The notes under the pieces: generated by a model
What the model saw: only the letters and a program-made list of their open reading frames with translations
What the model was told of the DNA's origin: nothing
The model's database searches: none
Assembly: GCF_029626225.1 (NCBI RefSeq)
Contig: NZ_JARUBP010000001.1
Coordinates: 5,952,001-6,016,000, forward strand
Reading direction: 5' to 3'
Length of the DNA: 64,000 nt
DNA from: Asanoa sp. WMMD1127
Lineage (GTDB): Bacteria; Actinomycetota; Actinomycetes; Mycobacteriales; Micromonosporaceae
Shown here: one piece after another, positions 50,727 to 58,754 of the stretch
Layout of the letters: every line of letters starts with the position of its first letter
Numbering within the stretch: position 1 is the stretch's first letter
Position numbers and translations under genes: made by a program

Positions 50727-51239
50727 CTAGCGGACCCAACCGGTGAAGCGCTGGCCGGCGCCGCCGTCGGGGGCGCTGGTCGCGGGGCGGTGGCGGTCGG
50801 CGTCGAGCGCGGCGGCCGCGGCCCGGACGAGCCAGGTGTTGACGGAGACGTGGCCACTGGCCGCGGCGGCCTCGACCCGCGACTTGAGCTCATCGGGCAG
50901 GCGCAGGTTGATCCGGGCCGAGGCGGCGCCCGCGGTGAGCGCCTCGTCGACGGCCGGCTCGGCCGGTGCCGGAGTTGGTGTCGCCGTGGTGCCACTTGGC
51001 ACCACGGCGACGACGAACTGCGGGTCGCGCCCCCGCAGCCGCACGTCGACCGAGCCGGGCGCCAGCTCACGGGTGATCTCGTCGGCCGCGGCGGAGAGCG
51101 CCTCGAGGAAGGCCAGGCGGACGGCCGAATCCAGGGGAGCGGTCAGCCGCTCGGCGAGCGCGCGGGCCTCTTCGCCACCGGCCTCGGCGGCGACGGCCAG
51201 CTCCTCGCGAAGCTTGTCGACGTAGGGCGTCAGGTCCAT
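50727..51239 (-). CDS. Ribbon-helix-helix DNA-binding protein
   Basis: A 170-residue protein. The N-terminal half is helical (DLTPYVDKLREELAVAAEAGGEEARALAERL). The C-terminal part has a ribbon-helix-helix (Arc/HicB-type) domain: ASARINLRLPDELKSRVEAAAASGHVSVNTWLVRAAAAAL, where SARINLRLP is the DNA-contacting strand. It likely represses its own operon, because three phased repeats overlap its promoter and start codon. Downstream on the same strand are the DUF4097 protein and the DrrAB exporter, its probable targets. The start ATG 51239 has no ribosome site and looks leaderless. Confidence 0.8.
   Translation of the reverse strand: MDLTPYVDKLREELAVAAEAGGEEARALAERLTAPLDSAVRLAFLEALSAAADEITRELAPGSVDVRLRGRDPQFVVAVVPSGTTATPTPAPAEPAVDEALTAGAASARINLRLPDELKSRVEAAAASGHVSVNTWLVRAAAAALDADRHRPATSAPDGGAGQRFTGWVR
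50981..51010. repeat. Perfect 30-bp inverted repeat inside the ribbon-helix-helix gene
   Basis: 14-base arms (50981-50994 and 50997-51010) flank a 2-base centre. The inner part, GTGGTGCCA..TGGCACCAC, is the same word found three times at the gene's start. In the protein it encodes a disordered Val/Thr/Pro linker. Confidence 0.75.
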
Positions 51240-51270
51240 GGCACTACTATGGCACCACGTGGCACCACGC
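51239..51270 (-). promoter_or_regulatory. Phased direct repeats over the promoter and start of the ribbon-helix-helix gene
   Basis: Read on +, TGGCACTACT begins at 51239, TGGCACCACG at 51250 and TGGCACCACG at 51260, spaced 11 and 10 bases, one helical turn each. A possible -10 (CATAGT on the minus strand) lies between the first two copies, 7 bases from ATG. This is how ribbon-helix-helix dimers commonly bind, so autorepression is likely. Confidence 0.7.
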
Positions 51271-51278
51271 GCAAGTGC

Positions 51279-52460
51279 TCAGTAGCTCGGGAGGTCGATC
51301 GCCGTCGCGGCCCGGTGGATCGGCTCGACGACCTTGGCCAGCATGCGCTCCTTGCCGGGCAACCGGTTGACCACGGCCAGCATGCGCATCGACATCCGCA
51401 CCTGGCCCCGGCTGCGCAGCACCATGCGCTTGATGTTGGCCGGGCCGAGCTTCTGGTTGGCGGCGACGAACGGGCGCATCAGCCGCTCGTAGCGGGCCGG
51501 ACCCTGGTCGAGGCCGGCCGCGGCCAGCTCGCCGGCCAGGACGTAGGCGCCGACCAGGGCGAGGCTGGTGCCCTGCCCGGACGCGGGGGAGGCGCAGTAG
51601 GCGGCGTCGCCGATCAGCGTGACCCGCCCACGGGACCAGCTGTCGAGGCGGGCCTGGCTGACCGTGTCGAAATAGAAGTCGGTGGCCCCGGGCAGCGCGT
51701 CGAGCAGGCGCGGCACCTCCCAGCCCTCACCGGCGTACGCACTGGTCAGGAACGCGTGTTGGGCCGCTCGCCCGCTGGGTCGCGGACCGCCGGGGTCGGT
51801 GAACAGGCACATCGCCTTGGCGTCGGCCTGGCCGGCGGTGCTGTAGACCAGCGCGGTCCGCCCCGGCCCGACATAGGTCAGCTCCTCGCGGTCGAGGCCG
51901 AGGTGGTTGGGCACCGACCAGATCGCGACGTAATGGCCGAGGTCGTGCACGCCGCCCCCGCCGAAGGCCAGCTCCCGGGTCCGCGAGCGCAGACCGTCGG
52001 CCCCCACCACCAGGTCGTACGCCGTGCGCTGCCCGCTCTCGAAGGTGACCTCGCCGCCGGCGGAGACGCCGGCCACCGCATCGCCGAACCGGAAGTCGAC
52101 GCCGGACGCGCCCTCGCGCAGCAGCCGGGCCAGGTCGCCGCGGAGGAGCTCGGCGTCGTCGTGCACCCGGCCGCCGAACGTGTCGGCGTCCATGCTGGCC
52201 ACCCGCCGGCCGGTCGCGTCGACCACCGAGCCGGTGCGCACCCCGGTGCGGTGCGCCCGCACCGACTCCAGCAGCCCCATCCGCTCGACCACGGCCAGCG
52301 CCGCGCCGCGGATGTCGACCTTGTAGCCGCCGTCGCGCGGGGACTCGGCCCGCTCGACGACCGTCACCCGCGCCCCGCGCTCGGCCAGCCACCAGGCGAG
52401 CGCGGTGCCCGCGATGCCGGCGCCGCAGACCAGGATCTTCGCGTTCTCGATGCGTGTCAT
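51279..52460 (-). CDS. FAD-dependent monooxygenase (PHBH fold)
   Basis: A 393-residue flavoprotein hydroxylase. FAD motifs: ILVCGAGIAGTALAWWLAERGARVTVVER (GxGxxG), the DG motif YDLVVGADGLRSRTRELAF, and GRVTLIGDAAYCASPASGQGTSLALVGAYVLAGEL (GD motif). It resembles the TetX/PhzS-like tailoring and resistance enzymes. The substrate is unknown. The ATG start 52460 is chosen because it precedes the FAD motif properly. On the minus strand a possible -35 TTGCAC and -10 TACCAT lie 18 bases apart just upstream, leaving a very short leader. Confidence 0.88.
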   Translation of the reverse strand: MTRIENAKILVCGAGIAGTALAWWLAERGARVTVVERAESPRDGGYKVDIRGAALAVVERMGLLESVRAHRTGVRTGSVVDATGRRVASMDADTFGGRVHDDAELLRGDLARLLREGASGVDFRFGDAVAGVSAGGEVTFESGQRTAYDLVVGADGLRSRTRELAFGGGGVHDLGHYVAIWSVPNHLGLDREELTYVGPGRTALVYSTAGQADAKAMCLFTDPGGPRPSGRAAQHAFLTSAYAGEGWEVPRLLDALPGATDFYFDTVSQARLDSWSRGRVTLIGDAAYCASPASGQGTSLALVGAYVLAGELAAAGLDQGPARYERLMRPFVAANQKLGPANIKRMVLRSRGQVRMSMRMLAVVNRLPGKERMLAKVVEPIHRAATAIDLPSY

Positions 52461-52593
52461 GCCGCAGATGGTACGCACGTCTGAGACATATGTGCAAGAC
52501 GATTGTTTCACACATGGTGGGCGGATTGTGATGCGAGGCTCGCGGGTAGTACCGCCGGAAAGCGACGGGCGGCTGGCTGCGGAGGTGGTGGGG

Positions 52594-53595
52594 ATGGCGC
52601 GTCCGATCTGGACCGGCGTGATCAGCTTCGGACTGGTGGCGGTCCCGGTGCGGATGTACTCGGCGACCCGCGAGCACGAGGTCTCGTTCCACCAGTTCGA
52701 GAAGGGCACCAGCGACCGGATCCGCTACCAGCGGGTCAACGAGCGCACCGGCAAGGAGGTCGACTACGCCGACATCGTGAAAGGCGCCGACGTCGGCGGC
52801 GGCCAGTACGTGATCCTCGACCCGGACGAGCTCGACGCCGTCGCGCCCGGCCGGTCGCGCAGCCTGGAGATCCACGCGTTCGTCGACCTGGAGGAGATCG
52901 ACCCGATCTACTACCAGAAGACCTACTTCCTCGGGCCGGGCAGCGACGAGTCGACCCGTACCTACGCGCTGCTGCGGGACGCGATGGCCGACGCCGGCCG
53001 GGCCGCGATCGGCACGCTGGTGATGCGCGGCAAGGAGTACCTCACCGCGATCCGCAGCGACGGCGACCAGCTCGTGCTGCAGACCATGTTCTTCGCCGAC
53101 GAGGTGCGCGACCCCGGCGACATCGCCGACATCCCCGGCAAGGTGAAGCTGAAGCCGGCCGAGCTGAGCATGGCCGCGCAGCTGCTCGACTCGATGACCT
53201 CCGCGTGGAAGCCCGAGGAGTACCGCGACACGTACACCGATCGGGTCAACGAGCTGATCGAGGCGAAGAAGTCCGGCGAGGAGATCACCGAGACCGAGGC
53301 GGCTCCCGAGGCGACCGGCGTCAGCGACCTGATGGAGGTGCTGCGGCGCAGCGTCGAGGACGCCCGGTCGCGGCGCGGTGGTGCCGGCCGTGCTTCCGGC
53401 GCCGCTTCGAAGAAGGCGGCGAAGAAGGCCCCGGCCAAGAAGAGCGCTGCCAAGAAGGTGCCGGCGAAGAAGAGCACCGCGAGGAAGACGCCGGCCAAGG
53501 CCGCGGCGAAGAAGAGCACGAAGTCGTCCACTGCCAAGAAGTCGTCCGCGGCGAAGAAGACGACGGCGAAGAAGGCAACCCGCAAGGCTGCGTAG
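52594..53595 (+). CDS. ku: Non-homologous end-joining protein Ku
   Basis: A 333-residue Ku-type DNA end-binding protein. The core barrel domain covers about residues 1-255: RPIWTGVISFGLVAVPVRMYSAT, SFHQFEKGTSDRIRYQRVNERTGKEV, EEIDPIYYQKTYFLGP, AGRAAIGTLVMRGKEYLTAIR, MFFADEVRDP, YRDTYTDRVNELIEAK. The last 65 residues are a Lys/Ala-rich tail with repeated AKKAPAKK- and TAKKS-like units, as in Streptomyces and mycobacterial Ku, which may bind DNA. ATG 52594 follows GGAGGTGGTGGG. LigD, its usual partner, is not in the window. Confidence 0.94.
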   Translation: MARPIWTGVISFGLVAVPVRMYSATREHEVSFHQFEKGTSDRIRYQRVNERTGKEVDYADIVKGADVGGGQYVILDPDELDAVAPGRSRSLEIHAFVDLEEIDPIYYQKTYFLGPGSDESTRTYALLRDAMADAGRAAIGTLVMRGKEYLTAIRSDGDQLVLQTMFFADEVRDPGDIADIPGKVKLKPAELSMAAQLLDSMTSAWKPEEYRDTYTDRVNELIEAKKSGEEITETEAAPEATGVSDLMEVLRRSVEDARSRRGGAGRASGAASKKAAKKAPAKKSAAKKVPAKKSTARKTPAKAAAKKSTKSSTAKKSSAAKKTTAKKATRKAA

Positions 53596-53615
53596 CGGGT
53601 GGCGACGGGGGCGTC

Positions 53616-54569
53616 ATGATCGGTGTGGGCATCATCGGCACGGGCTACATCGCGGCGGCGGCGCACGGGCCGGTGGTGATGGCGTCCCGGGACGCCCACC
53701 TGGCGGCGGTGCTGTCCCGTCAGGAGGCGGCGGGCCGGGAGTTCCTGGCCGGGCTGGGCGCCGACGACGCGCGGGCGTACGACGATCTGGGTGCGTTCCT
53801 CGGCGACCCACGGGTCGAGCTCGTCATCGTCGCCTCGCCGGACGGGCTGCACTTCCCGCAGGCCGAGGCGAGCCTGCGGGCCGGCAAGCACGTGCTGGTC
53901 GAGAAGCCGATGGCGTTGAGCGTGGCCGAGGCCCGGACCTTGGTCGACCTGGCCGCGACCCAGGACCGGGTGCTCGCCGCGAGTTACCACCTGCGCTGCC
54001 ATCCCGGCCACGTGGCGCTGCGCGAGCGGGTCCGCGCCGGCGAGCTGGGCACGATCCGGCATCTCCGGCTGATCTGGGCGTACCCGATCCCGGAGTCGAA
54101 CTGGCGCGCCCGCGGCGACGTCGGCCGCTGGTGGTCGATGTCGGCCACCGCCACGCACTGCCTGGACCTGGCCCGCTGGTTCGCCGGGGATGTGGCTGAC
54201 TGGGCCCAGTACAAGGCGGTGCTGAGCACGGCGAGGTGGCACACCGGCCGCGACGAAACCGCGGCGATCGCGGGGCAGCTGGCCTCGGGCCCGACGGTCG
54301 AGGTGCTGAGCACGGTGCAGGTCGGCGAGTACACGCGGCTCGAGATCTTCGGTGACGGCGGGACCGCCTTCTGCGACGGCACGTTCGGCCCGGACGGCAC
54401 CGGCGAGATCGTCCTCAATGGACGGCGGCTCGACTTCACGCCGGTCAGCCCGTTCGTGCCGCAGCTCGCCGCGCTCCTCGCCGCTGTCAAAGGCCAAGGC
54501 CCACCGCCCGCCGACGGCGCGGTCGGCCTGCGGGCGGTCGAGGATCTCGTGCTCGCCGACGACCGCTAG
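53616..54569 (+). CDS. Gfo/Idh/MocA-family NAD(P)-dependent oxidoreductase
   Basis: A 317-residue two-domain oxidoreductase: VGIIGTGYIAAAAHGPVV (Rossmann Gly motif), VIVASPDGLHFPQAEASLRAGKHVLVEKPMALSVAEA (the EKP motif), then the C-terminal beta-sheet domain with WWSMSATATHCLDLARWFAG, where His is in the catalytic position. Family members oxidise or reduce sugars and cyclitols. It follows ku by 20 bases; a functional link is unlikely. The 3' end abuts the remains of a methyltransferase gene on the other strand. Confidence 0.88.
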   Translation: MIGVGIIGTGYIAAAAHGPVVMASRDAHLAAVLSRQEAAGREFLAGLGADDARAYDDLGAFLGDPRVELVIVASPDGLHFPQAEASLRAGKHVLVEKPMALSVAEARTLVDLAATQDRVLAASYHLRCHPGHVALRERVRAGELGTIRHLRLIWAYPIPESNWRARGDVGRWWSMSATATHCLDLARWFAGDVADWAQYKAVLSTARWHTGRDETAAIAGQLASGPTVEVLSTVQVGEYTRLEIFGDGGTAFCDGTFGPDGTGEIVLNGRRLDFTPVSPFVPQLAALLAAVKGQGPPPADGAVGLRAVEDLVLADDR

Positions 54570-54574
54570 CGGGG

Positions 54575-55028
54575 CCGGGTCGCCCCGACGGCGGTTGGGT
54601 GGCGTCGCTCCCAGGACGTCGTTGAGTTCCAGGTGGTTGCGGCTACCGACCTGCTGGGTGAGCAGCCGTCCGTCCGGGCTCACGTGCTCCGGGGCCAGGC
54701 GCCCGTGCCAGCTGAGCACCAGGTCGAAGCCGCCGGCGACATCCTCTATCCGCGTCTCGAGCGCACGCCGAGTCGCTCGCGCGCCACCTCGATGTTGGGC
54801 GCCCAACTCTCGACGGCCACGGTGCGCCGGGGGAGCGGCCCGAGCCCGGCAAGGAACTCACCGCCGCCGGTGTCCACGTCGAGCAGCTACGCGGCCTCCC
54901 GCACCAACACCCGAGCCCCGCTCCCGGTAATCCCACGGCGGCTCCGTGCCCTCGACCCGCCCGGCCAGCCAGGAGAAGTCCCACCCCGCGCGCGGTACGG
55001 TCCAGGCCGCGGCGATCTTCAGCGTCAC
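54575..55028 (-). pseudogene. Broken class I SAM-dependent methyltransferase
   Basis: Conceptual translation from GTG 55028 gives KIAAAWTVPRAGWDFSWLAG and EPPWDYRE, the start typical of an actinobacterial methyltransferase. The frame then slips, an in-frame TAG lies at 54887-54889 (between EAA and LLDVDTGGGEFLAG, the SAM motif), and a second slip near 54765 is needed to reach LETRIEDVAGGFDLVLSWHGRL and LLTQQVGSRNHLELNDVLG. The C-terminal 60-80 residues of the family are missing. With at least two frameshifts, a stop and a truncated end, this is decayed beyond function. Confidence 0.8.
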
Positions 55029-55161
55029 CGCGCAATCCTTCCATCCTGGCGCAGACTGCCTGCGTTCTCAGCGTGGCTGGGCGTCCAGGAAGCGCAGGAA
55101 CGCGCGGACGCGGCGTCTCGGAGGAGGGTCGGGGACCGGGCAGCGCCCCGGTAGGAACCGT

Positions 55162-55503
55162 ATGGTGCCTTCCATGCCCGAACTCGGCCAGTACGACCGT
55201 TACCAACGGGATGCCGCTGTGCTTGCCACCCTTGGAAAGAGCCTCCTAGTGGACATGCCCCGTATCGCGGTGCGCATTCCGGTCGAACTTGCGGACGCCG
55301 CGTCGGCCGCGTGGAGCCGTGACGAACTCGACGAGACGCGCGGCGAAACGCCCGAGCAGGAGAGGCTGCGCTCCCTCGCCGGCGACCTGGCGCTCGTCGG
55401 CCTCGCCATTGAAGAGCGGGGCCAGCGTTCGAAGGCGTGGGTGAACGTCACTCTTGATGCGGCAGTCTTCGCGTCCGCGATCCGCGCCTCCGAGGACACC
55501 TGA
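55162..55503 (+). CDS. Conserved hypothetical protein
   Basis: An intact 113-residue frame among the pseudogenes. The middle reads PRIAVRIPVELADAASAAWSRDELDE and ERLRSLAGDLALVGLAIEERGQRS, followed by VNVTLDAAVFASAIRASEDT; similar small proteins are, as far as I recall, common in actinobacteria and uncharacterised. ATG 55162 follows a fair ribosome site (TAGGAA); ATG 55174 is also possible. No domain is recognised. It is acidic and predicted to be cytoplasmic. Confidence 0.65.
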   Translation: MVPSMPELGQYDRYQRDAAVLATLGKSLLVDMPRIAVRIPVELADAASAAWSRDELDETRGETPEQERLRSLAGDLALVGLAIEERGQRSKAWVNVTLDAAVFASAIRASEDT

Positions 55504-55756
55504 ACCGGTTCTTAGGTCGGGCCGAACCGTCCCTGGACGACGACTTCGAGGTCTACCTGGAGGCCAAGAGCGCGGCCGACGCCGCGGTCCGCGGCACCGA
55601 TCTGGAGTGGACCGCAGCAGCATCCCCCGCGCCGACGTCGCCGCGTCCCTGGCCGCCGTCGTCACGGGCAACCTGGCGGTCCGTCGCCAGTTCGAACTGA
55701 CGGGCGGCGACACGCCGATCACCGAGGCGATCGCCGCGCTGTCGACCAGCGCTTAG
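55503..55756 (+). pseudogene. C-terminal remnant of an NAD(P)-binding SDR
   Basis: One frame reads DDFEVYLEAKSAADAAVRGTDLEWT and then a different frame reads SIPRADVAASLAAVVTG and RRQFELTGGDTPITEAIAAL. These are two consecutive blocks of the C-terminal half of NmrA-like NAD(P)H-binding proteins, with the roughly 25 residues normally between them deleted. The whole Rossmann half is absent. The TAG stop at 55754-55756 overlaps the TAA of the convergent reductase pseudogene. Confidence 0.7.
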
Positions 55757-56363
55757 CGACGCACCCTGAACCGCAGGTGCAGCACCCGCTCGCCCTGCAC
55801 GACCACGTGGGGATCCTCGAGCAGGTGCTGGCCGTCGATGCGGCCGAAGTAGCGTTTGCCGGACCCGAACACCACGGGCACCACATCCATCGCCACCTCG
55901 TCCACGAGGCCGGCCGCGAGGATCTGGCTGCCCACCTCGCCGGCGTTCACCGCGATGGTCCGCTCCCCGGCCAACTCCTGGGCACGATCGATCGCGGCCC
56001 GCACGCTGCCGACGAAGTGGTACGACGCCTCGGGGTGCCAACCGTCAGGCTTGGGCCGGTGGGAGACGACCACCACGTGGTCTCCCGTCGGCGGGCTACC
56101 CTCCCAGCCGTTCACCAGGTCGAACAGGCGGCGGCCCTGAACGATCACGCCGATCGAGGCCCACATCGCCCGGACGTACTCCGCCGACGCCCGGGAGACC
56201 TTGAACCCGCTCCCCGACCCGGAGTGGTCGAACCGCTGGTCACCGTCCCCGGTGATCGGAGTGTTCCCGCTGAAGTACCAGTCGTGCAGCGGCCCGACGT
56301 CGTCGTTGTCGTCGGCGATGAAACCGTCCACCGACACACGTTGTGCATGATCACCGTGCCCAC
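55753..56363 (-). pseudogene. RibD/dihydrofolate-reductase-like protein with an N-terminal frameshift
   Basis: The main frame encodes SVDGFIADDNDDVGPLHDWY, ASIGVIVQGRRLFDLVNGWEGSPP, HVVVVSHRP, VNAGEVGSQILAAGLVDEVAMDVVPVVFGSGKRYF and VLHLRFRVRR, a near-complete RibD C-terminal-type reductase of about 200 residues. Its true start, GTG 56363 with ribosome site GAGGAG, encodes (M)GTVIMHNV in another frame. One base is missing near 56340 between the two. The rest of the gene is clean, so it is a recent inactivation or a sequencing error. Confidence 0.7.
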
Positions 56364-56438
56364 AGGCTCTCCTCGCAATCGCTTGCCGCATCAGCACCCG
56401 ATCGTGCCGCCCGCGGCGGCGGGAGCGCATGTAAGAAA

Positions 56439-57127
56439 TCAATCAACCGGCATGGGACCGTTGTCGGGTGGGAATCCCGGCTCGGCGGGGAACCGACGCC
56501 GCAAGGCCAGGTACTCCGTCGGAGTATGGCCGGTGAAGTCCCTGAACTCCCTGCCGAAGTAGGCCCGGTGGAAATAGCCCGCCGCGTGCCTTGAACAGCG
56601 TGGCCAGATGATTGCCACTCACGCCGACCGCACCAGCGAGAGCACCGACCTGCGCCGCGCCGTGCGACGCCGCCAAGCGTTGGCCAGTGTGCAGCACCAG
56701 GTCCAGTCCACGCGACGGTTCTTCGGCAAGTCGCGACCGCAGCTCCGCCTCCAGGACCCGCAAGGTTTCGGTGGCCGACGCGAGATCGCCGACCTGGTTG
56801 CGGATCCGGTCCGAACTCCGCCGCCAGACGGCGTCGGCCGACAACCATCGGTCCCCCAGTTCCGCGGCGGGCACGTCGACGAACGGCGACATGCCCCACG
56901 GCTTGAAATGCACACCGACCAGCCGCACGCGCGAGGGGTACTCCATGAGGAAGCGCCGGGTCCGGACGCCCATGAACCACGCATCGGTGAGCACTGCCGG
57001 CGGCGCCGAGGGGTCTCCGTCCCACATACGGACGGGATCGCCCAGGTTGATGAACAGTGGTCAGGCAGTAGATGTCGTCGGTGAACCGGTCCAGCGGCGG
57101 GGCGGGCACCCGGCTGACGTAATCCAT
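56439..57127 (-). pseudogene. AraC-family regulator broken by two deletions
   Basis: From ATG 57127 the frame gives DYVSRVPAPPLDRFTDDIYCLT, then jumps frame near 57060 to INLGDPVRMWDGDPSAPPAV and continues to GVHFKPWGMSPFVDVPAAEL, RVLEAELRSRL and the first HTH helix region (GAVGVSGNHLATLFKA). Near 56585 it changes frame again to GYFHRAYFGREFRDFTGH and TEYLALRRRFPAEPGFP, the end of the HTH domain, stopping at 56439. About 25 and 30 residues are missing at the two joints. It lies upstream of and in line with the reductase pseudogene; the two were probably a functional pair. Confidence 0.78.
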
Positions 57128-57131
57128 GGAC

Positions 57132-58754
57132 TCAGTGTGGCAAGGCGAGATACGTCGCGACGTAGGCCAGCGGTGCGTTCCAGCGGATGCAGATGTCGTT
57201 CGTCGTTTCCGATGTGGGCTCGTCGAGGTAGTGGGCCTGCGGCGGCAGGCCACGCAGGCGCGGGTCGCTCGGGAAGCCAGCAGTCTCGACCGAGTTGGCC
57301 CCGCCGGCCAGCGCGCCCGGTGGCGGGGGCGGCAGGGACGGGTCGAGGTCGTGGCCGAACTGCCGCGTTCGCAGGTGGGCGGTGGCGTCCGTGCCGTAGC
57401 CGGTGACGTAGCTCTGCCCGAGCGCGTTGCGGCCGAACAGGTAGTCGACGCCCGTCGCCACCGCGTCCCGGTAGCGCCGGTCGCCGGTGAGCTCGTGCGC
57501 CGTCGCCAGGACGACGAGGTTATTGAGGATGCGGCCGTTCGAGCCCCACTGCCAGCCCGTCGCCGGGGCGTAGGGCTGGCCCCACGGCTGCGCGCGTTGG
57601 AGGTCCAGCAGGCGCTCCGCGGCCGCGCGGACATCGTCGGACAGCCGGCCCGTCGCGGTCGCGACGTCCAGGGCCGCCGGTGCACCGACCCGGTCGTAGT
57701 CGAAACCGTCGAGGTCGAACTCCTGCGGCGGCACCGCGTACGGCGAACCGGTCGCCAGCCCCAACTCGGTGGCCGCCCACGCGAAATCGTCGGCCAGCCA
57801 CGGATCGCCGTACGGCCCGCCGCCGTGCCGGCCCTCGTCGTCCGGCGCGATCAGGTCGGGATGGGCGCGGGCGGCGCGATACGCGGTGCGGGCGACGGCC
57901 AACAGCTTGTCGTCGTCTAACAGTCGAGCGCCCATAGCCGCGACCGCCGCCATGTGCAGGGTCGCCGCCGTGGACGGTCGGTGGAGGACCCGCGTCGTCG
58001 GATCCTCGTGCGCGAACCCTGGCATCGGCGACCACGTGCTGCCGTGCACCCGGTGGAACGCCATGCCCGCGTACGGCTGACCCGGCGGCACCTGCATGCG
58101 CACCAGCCAGTCGAGCTGCCAGCGGCACTCCTCGACGACCTCGGACTCGGTCACCAGTCCCGCCCGGGCGGCGGCCGGGTGACGGCGCAACAGCCGCAGC
58201 AGGTTCAGCAGCTGCCAGAGGGCGATGCTGCCGCTGACCACGTACTTGCCGTAGTCGCCCGCGTCGTACCAGCCGCCCGAGACGTCGAACGCTCCGCTCG
58301 GCCGCCAGCCGGGATACAGCTCGGCGCAGCAGGGAACCGCGACGTCGCCGAGATGCCCGGCCGGTCGCCCGTACCCCGGCGCTCGTTGCTCGTCGATCTC
58401 GCAGCCCGAACGCAGCAGGTAGAAGAGCCGGAACGCGTCCCGGCTCAAACGGTCGTAAAGGTCCGGGGCGATCCGGAACGGGTGGCTGCGATCCGCGCCG
58501 ACCAGCAGCCGATAGCCGTCGCCGACCGTGTCGAGGGCGGTCAGGTCCAGGACGTGGACCGACACGCCGGACGTCGGCTCGGGTCGCGGCGACCACGGCG
58601 CAGAACGCCCCTGCAACGCGACCGCACCGCTCGAGGCCCGCACCGTGAACGGCGCGGGTTCGAGGGCGTCGGTGATCCAGGTCGCCCGCTTCGGCGCGCC
58701 CGGCCGGTAGCCCACCTGGTTGACGCGCACCCGCGGGCGCACGCGATCGGTCAC
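57132..58754 (-). CDS. GH9-family glycoside hydrolase without signal peptide
   Basis: A 540-residue inverting glycosidase. A CelD-type Ig-like N-domain (about 8-90: RVRVNQVGYRPGAPKRATW, FTVRASSGAVALQGR) precedes the (alpha/alpha)6 barrel. Catalytic motifs: DVSGGWYDAGDYGKYVV with the two Asp of the base, and the C-terminal TSETTNDICIRWNAPL where Glu is the probable acid. The barrel also holds GSNGRILNN and GRNALGQSYVTGYG. It has no signal peptide, so it probably acts inside the cell on imported oligosaccharides, unlike most GH9 cellulases. Its GTG overlaps the transporter stop (GTGA). Confidence 0.88.
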   Translation of the reverse strand: MTDRVRPRVRVNQVGYRPGAPKRATWITDALEPAPFTVRASSGAVALQGRSAPWSPRPEPTSGVSVHVLDLTALDTVGDGYRLLVGADRSHPFRIAPDLYDRLSRDAFRLFYLLRSGCEIDEQRAPGYGRPAGHLGDVAVPCCAELYPGWRPSGAFDVSGGWYDAGDYGKYVVSGSIALWQLLNLLRLLRRHPAAARAGLVTESEVVEECRWQLDWLVRMQVPPGQPYAGMAFHRVHGSTWSPMPGFAHEDPTTRVLHRPSTAATLHMAAVAAMGARLLDDDKLLAVARTAYRAARAHPDLIAPDDEGRHGGGPYGDPWLADDFAWAATELGLATGSPYAVPPQEFDLDGFDYDRVGAPAALDVATATGRLSDDVRAAAERLLDLQRAQPWGQPYAPATGWQWGSNGRILNNLVVLATAHELTGDRRYRDAVATGVDYLFGRNALGQSYVTGYGTDATAHLRTRQFGHDLDPSLPPPPPGALAGGANSVETAGFPSDPRLRGLPPQAHYLDEPTSETTNDICIRWNAPLAYVATYLALPH

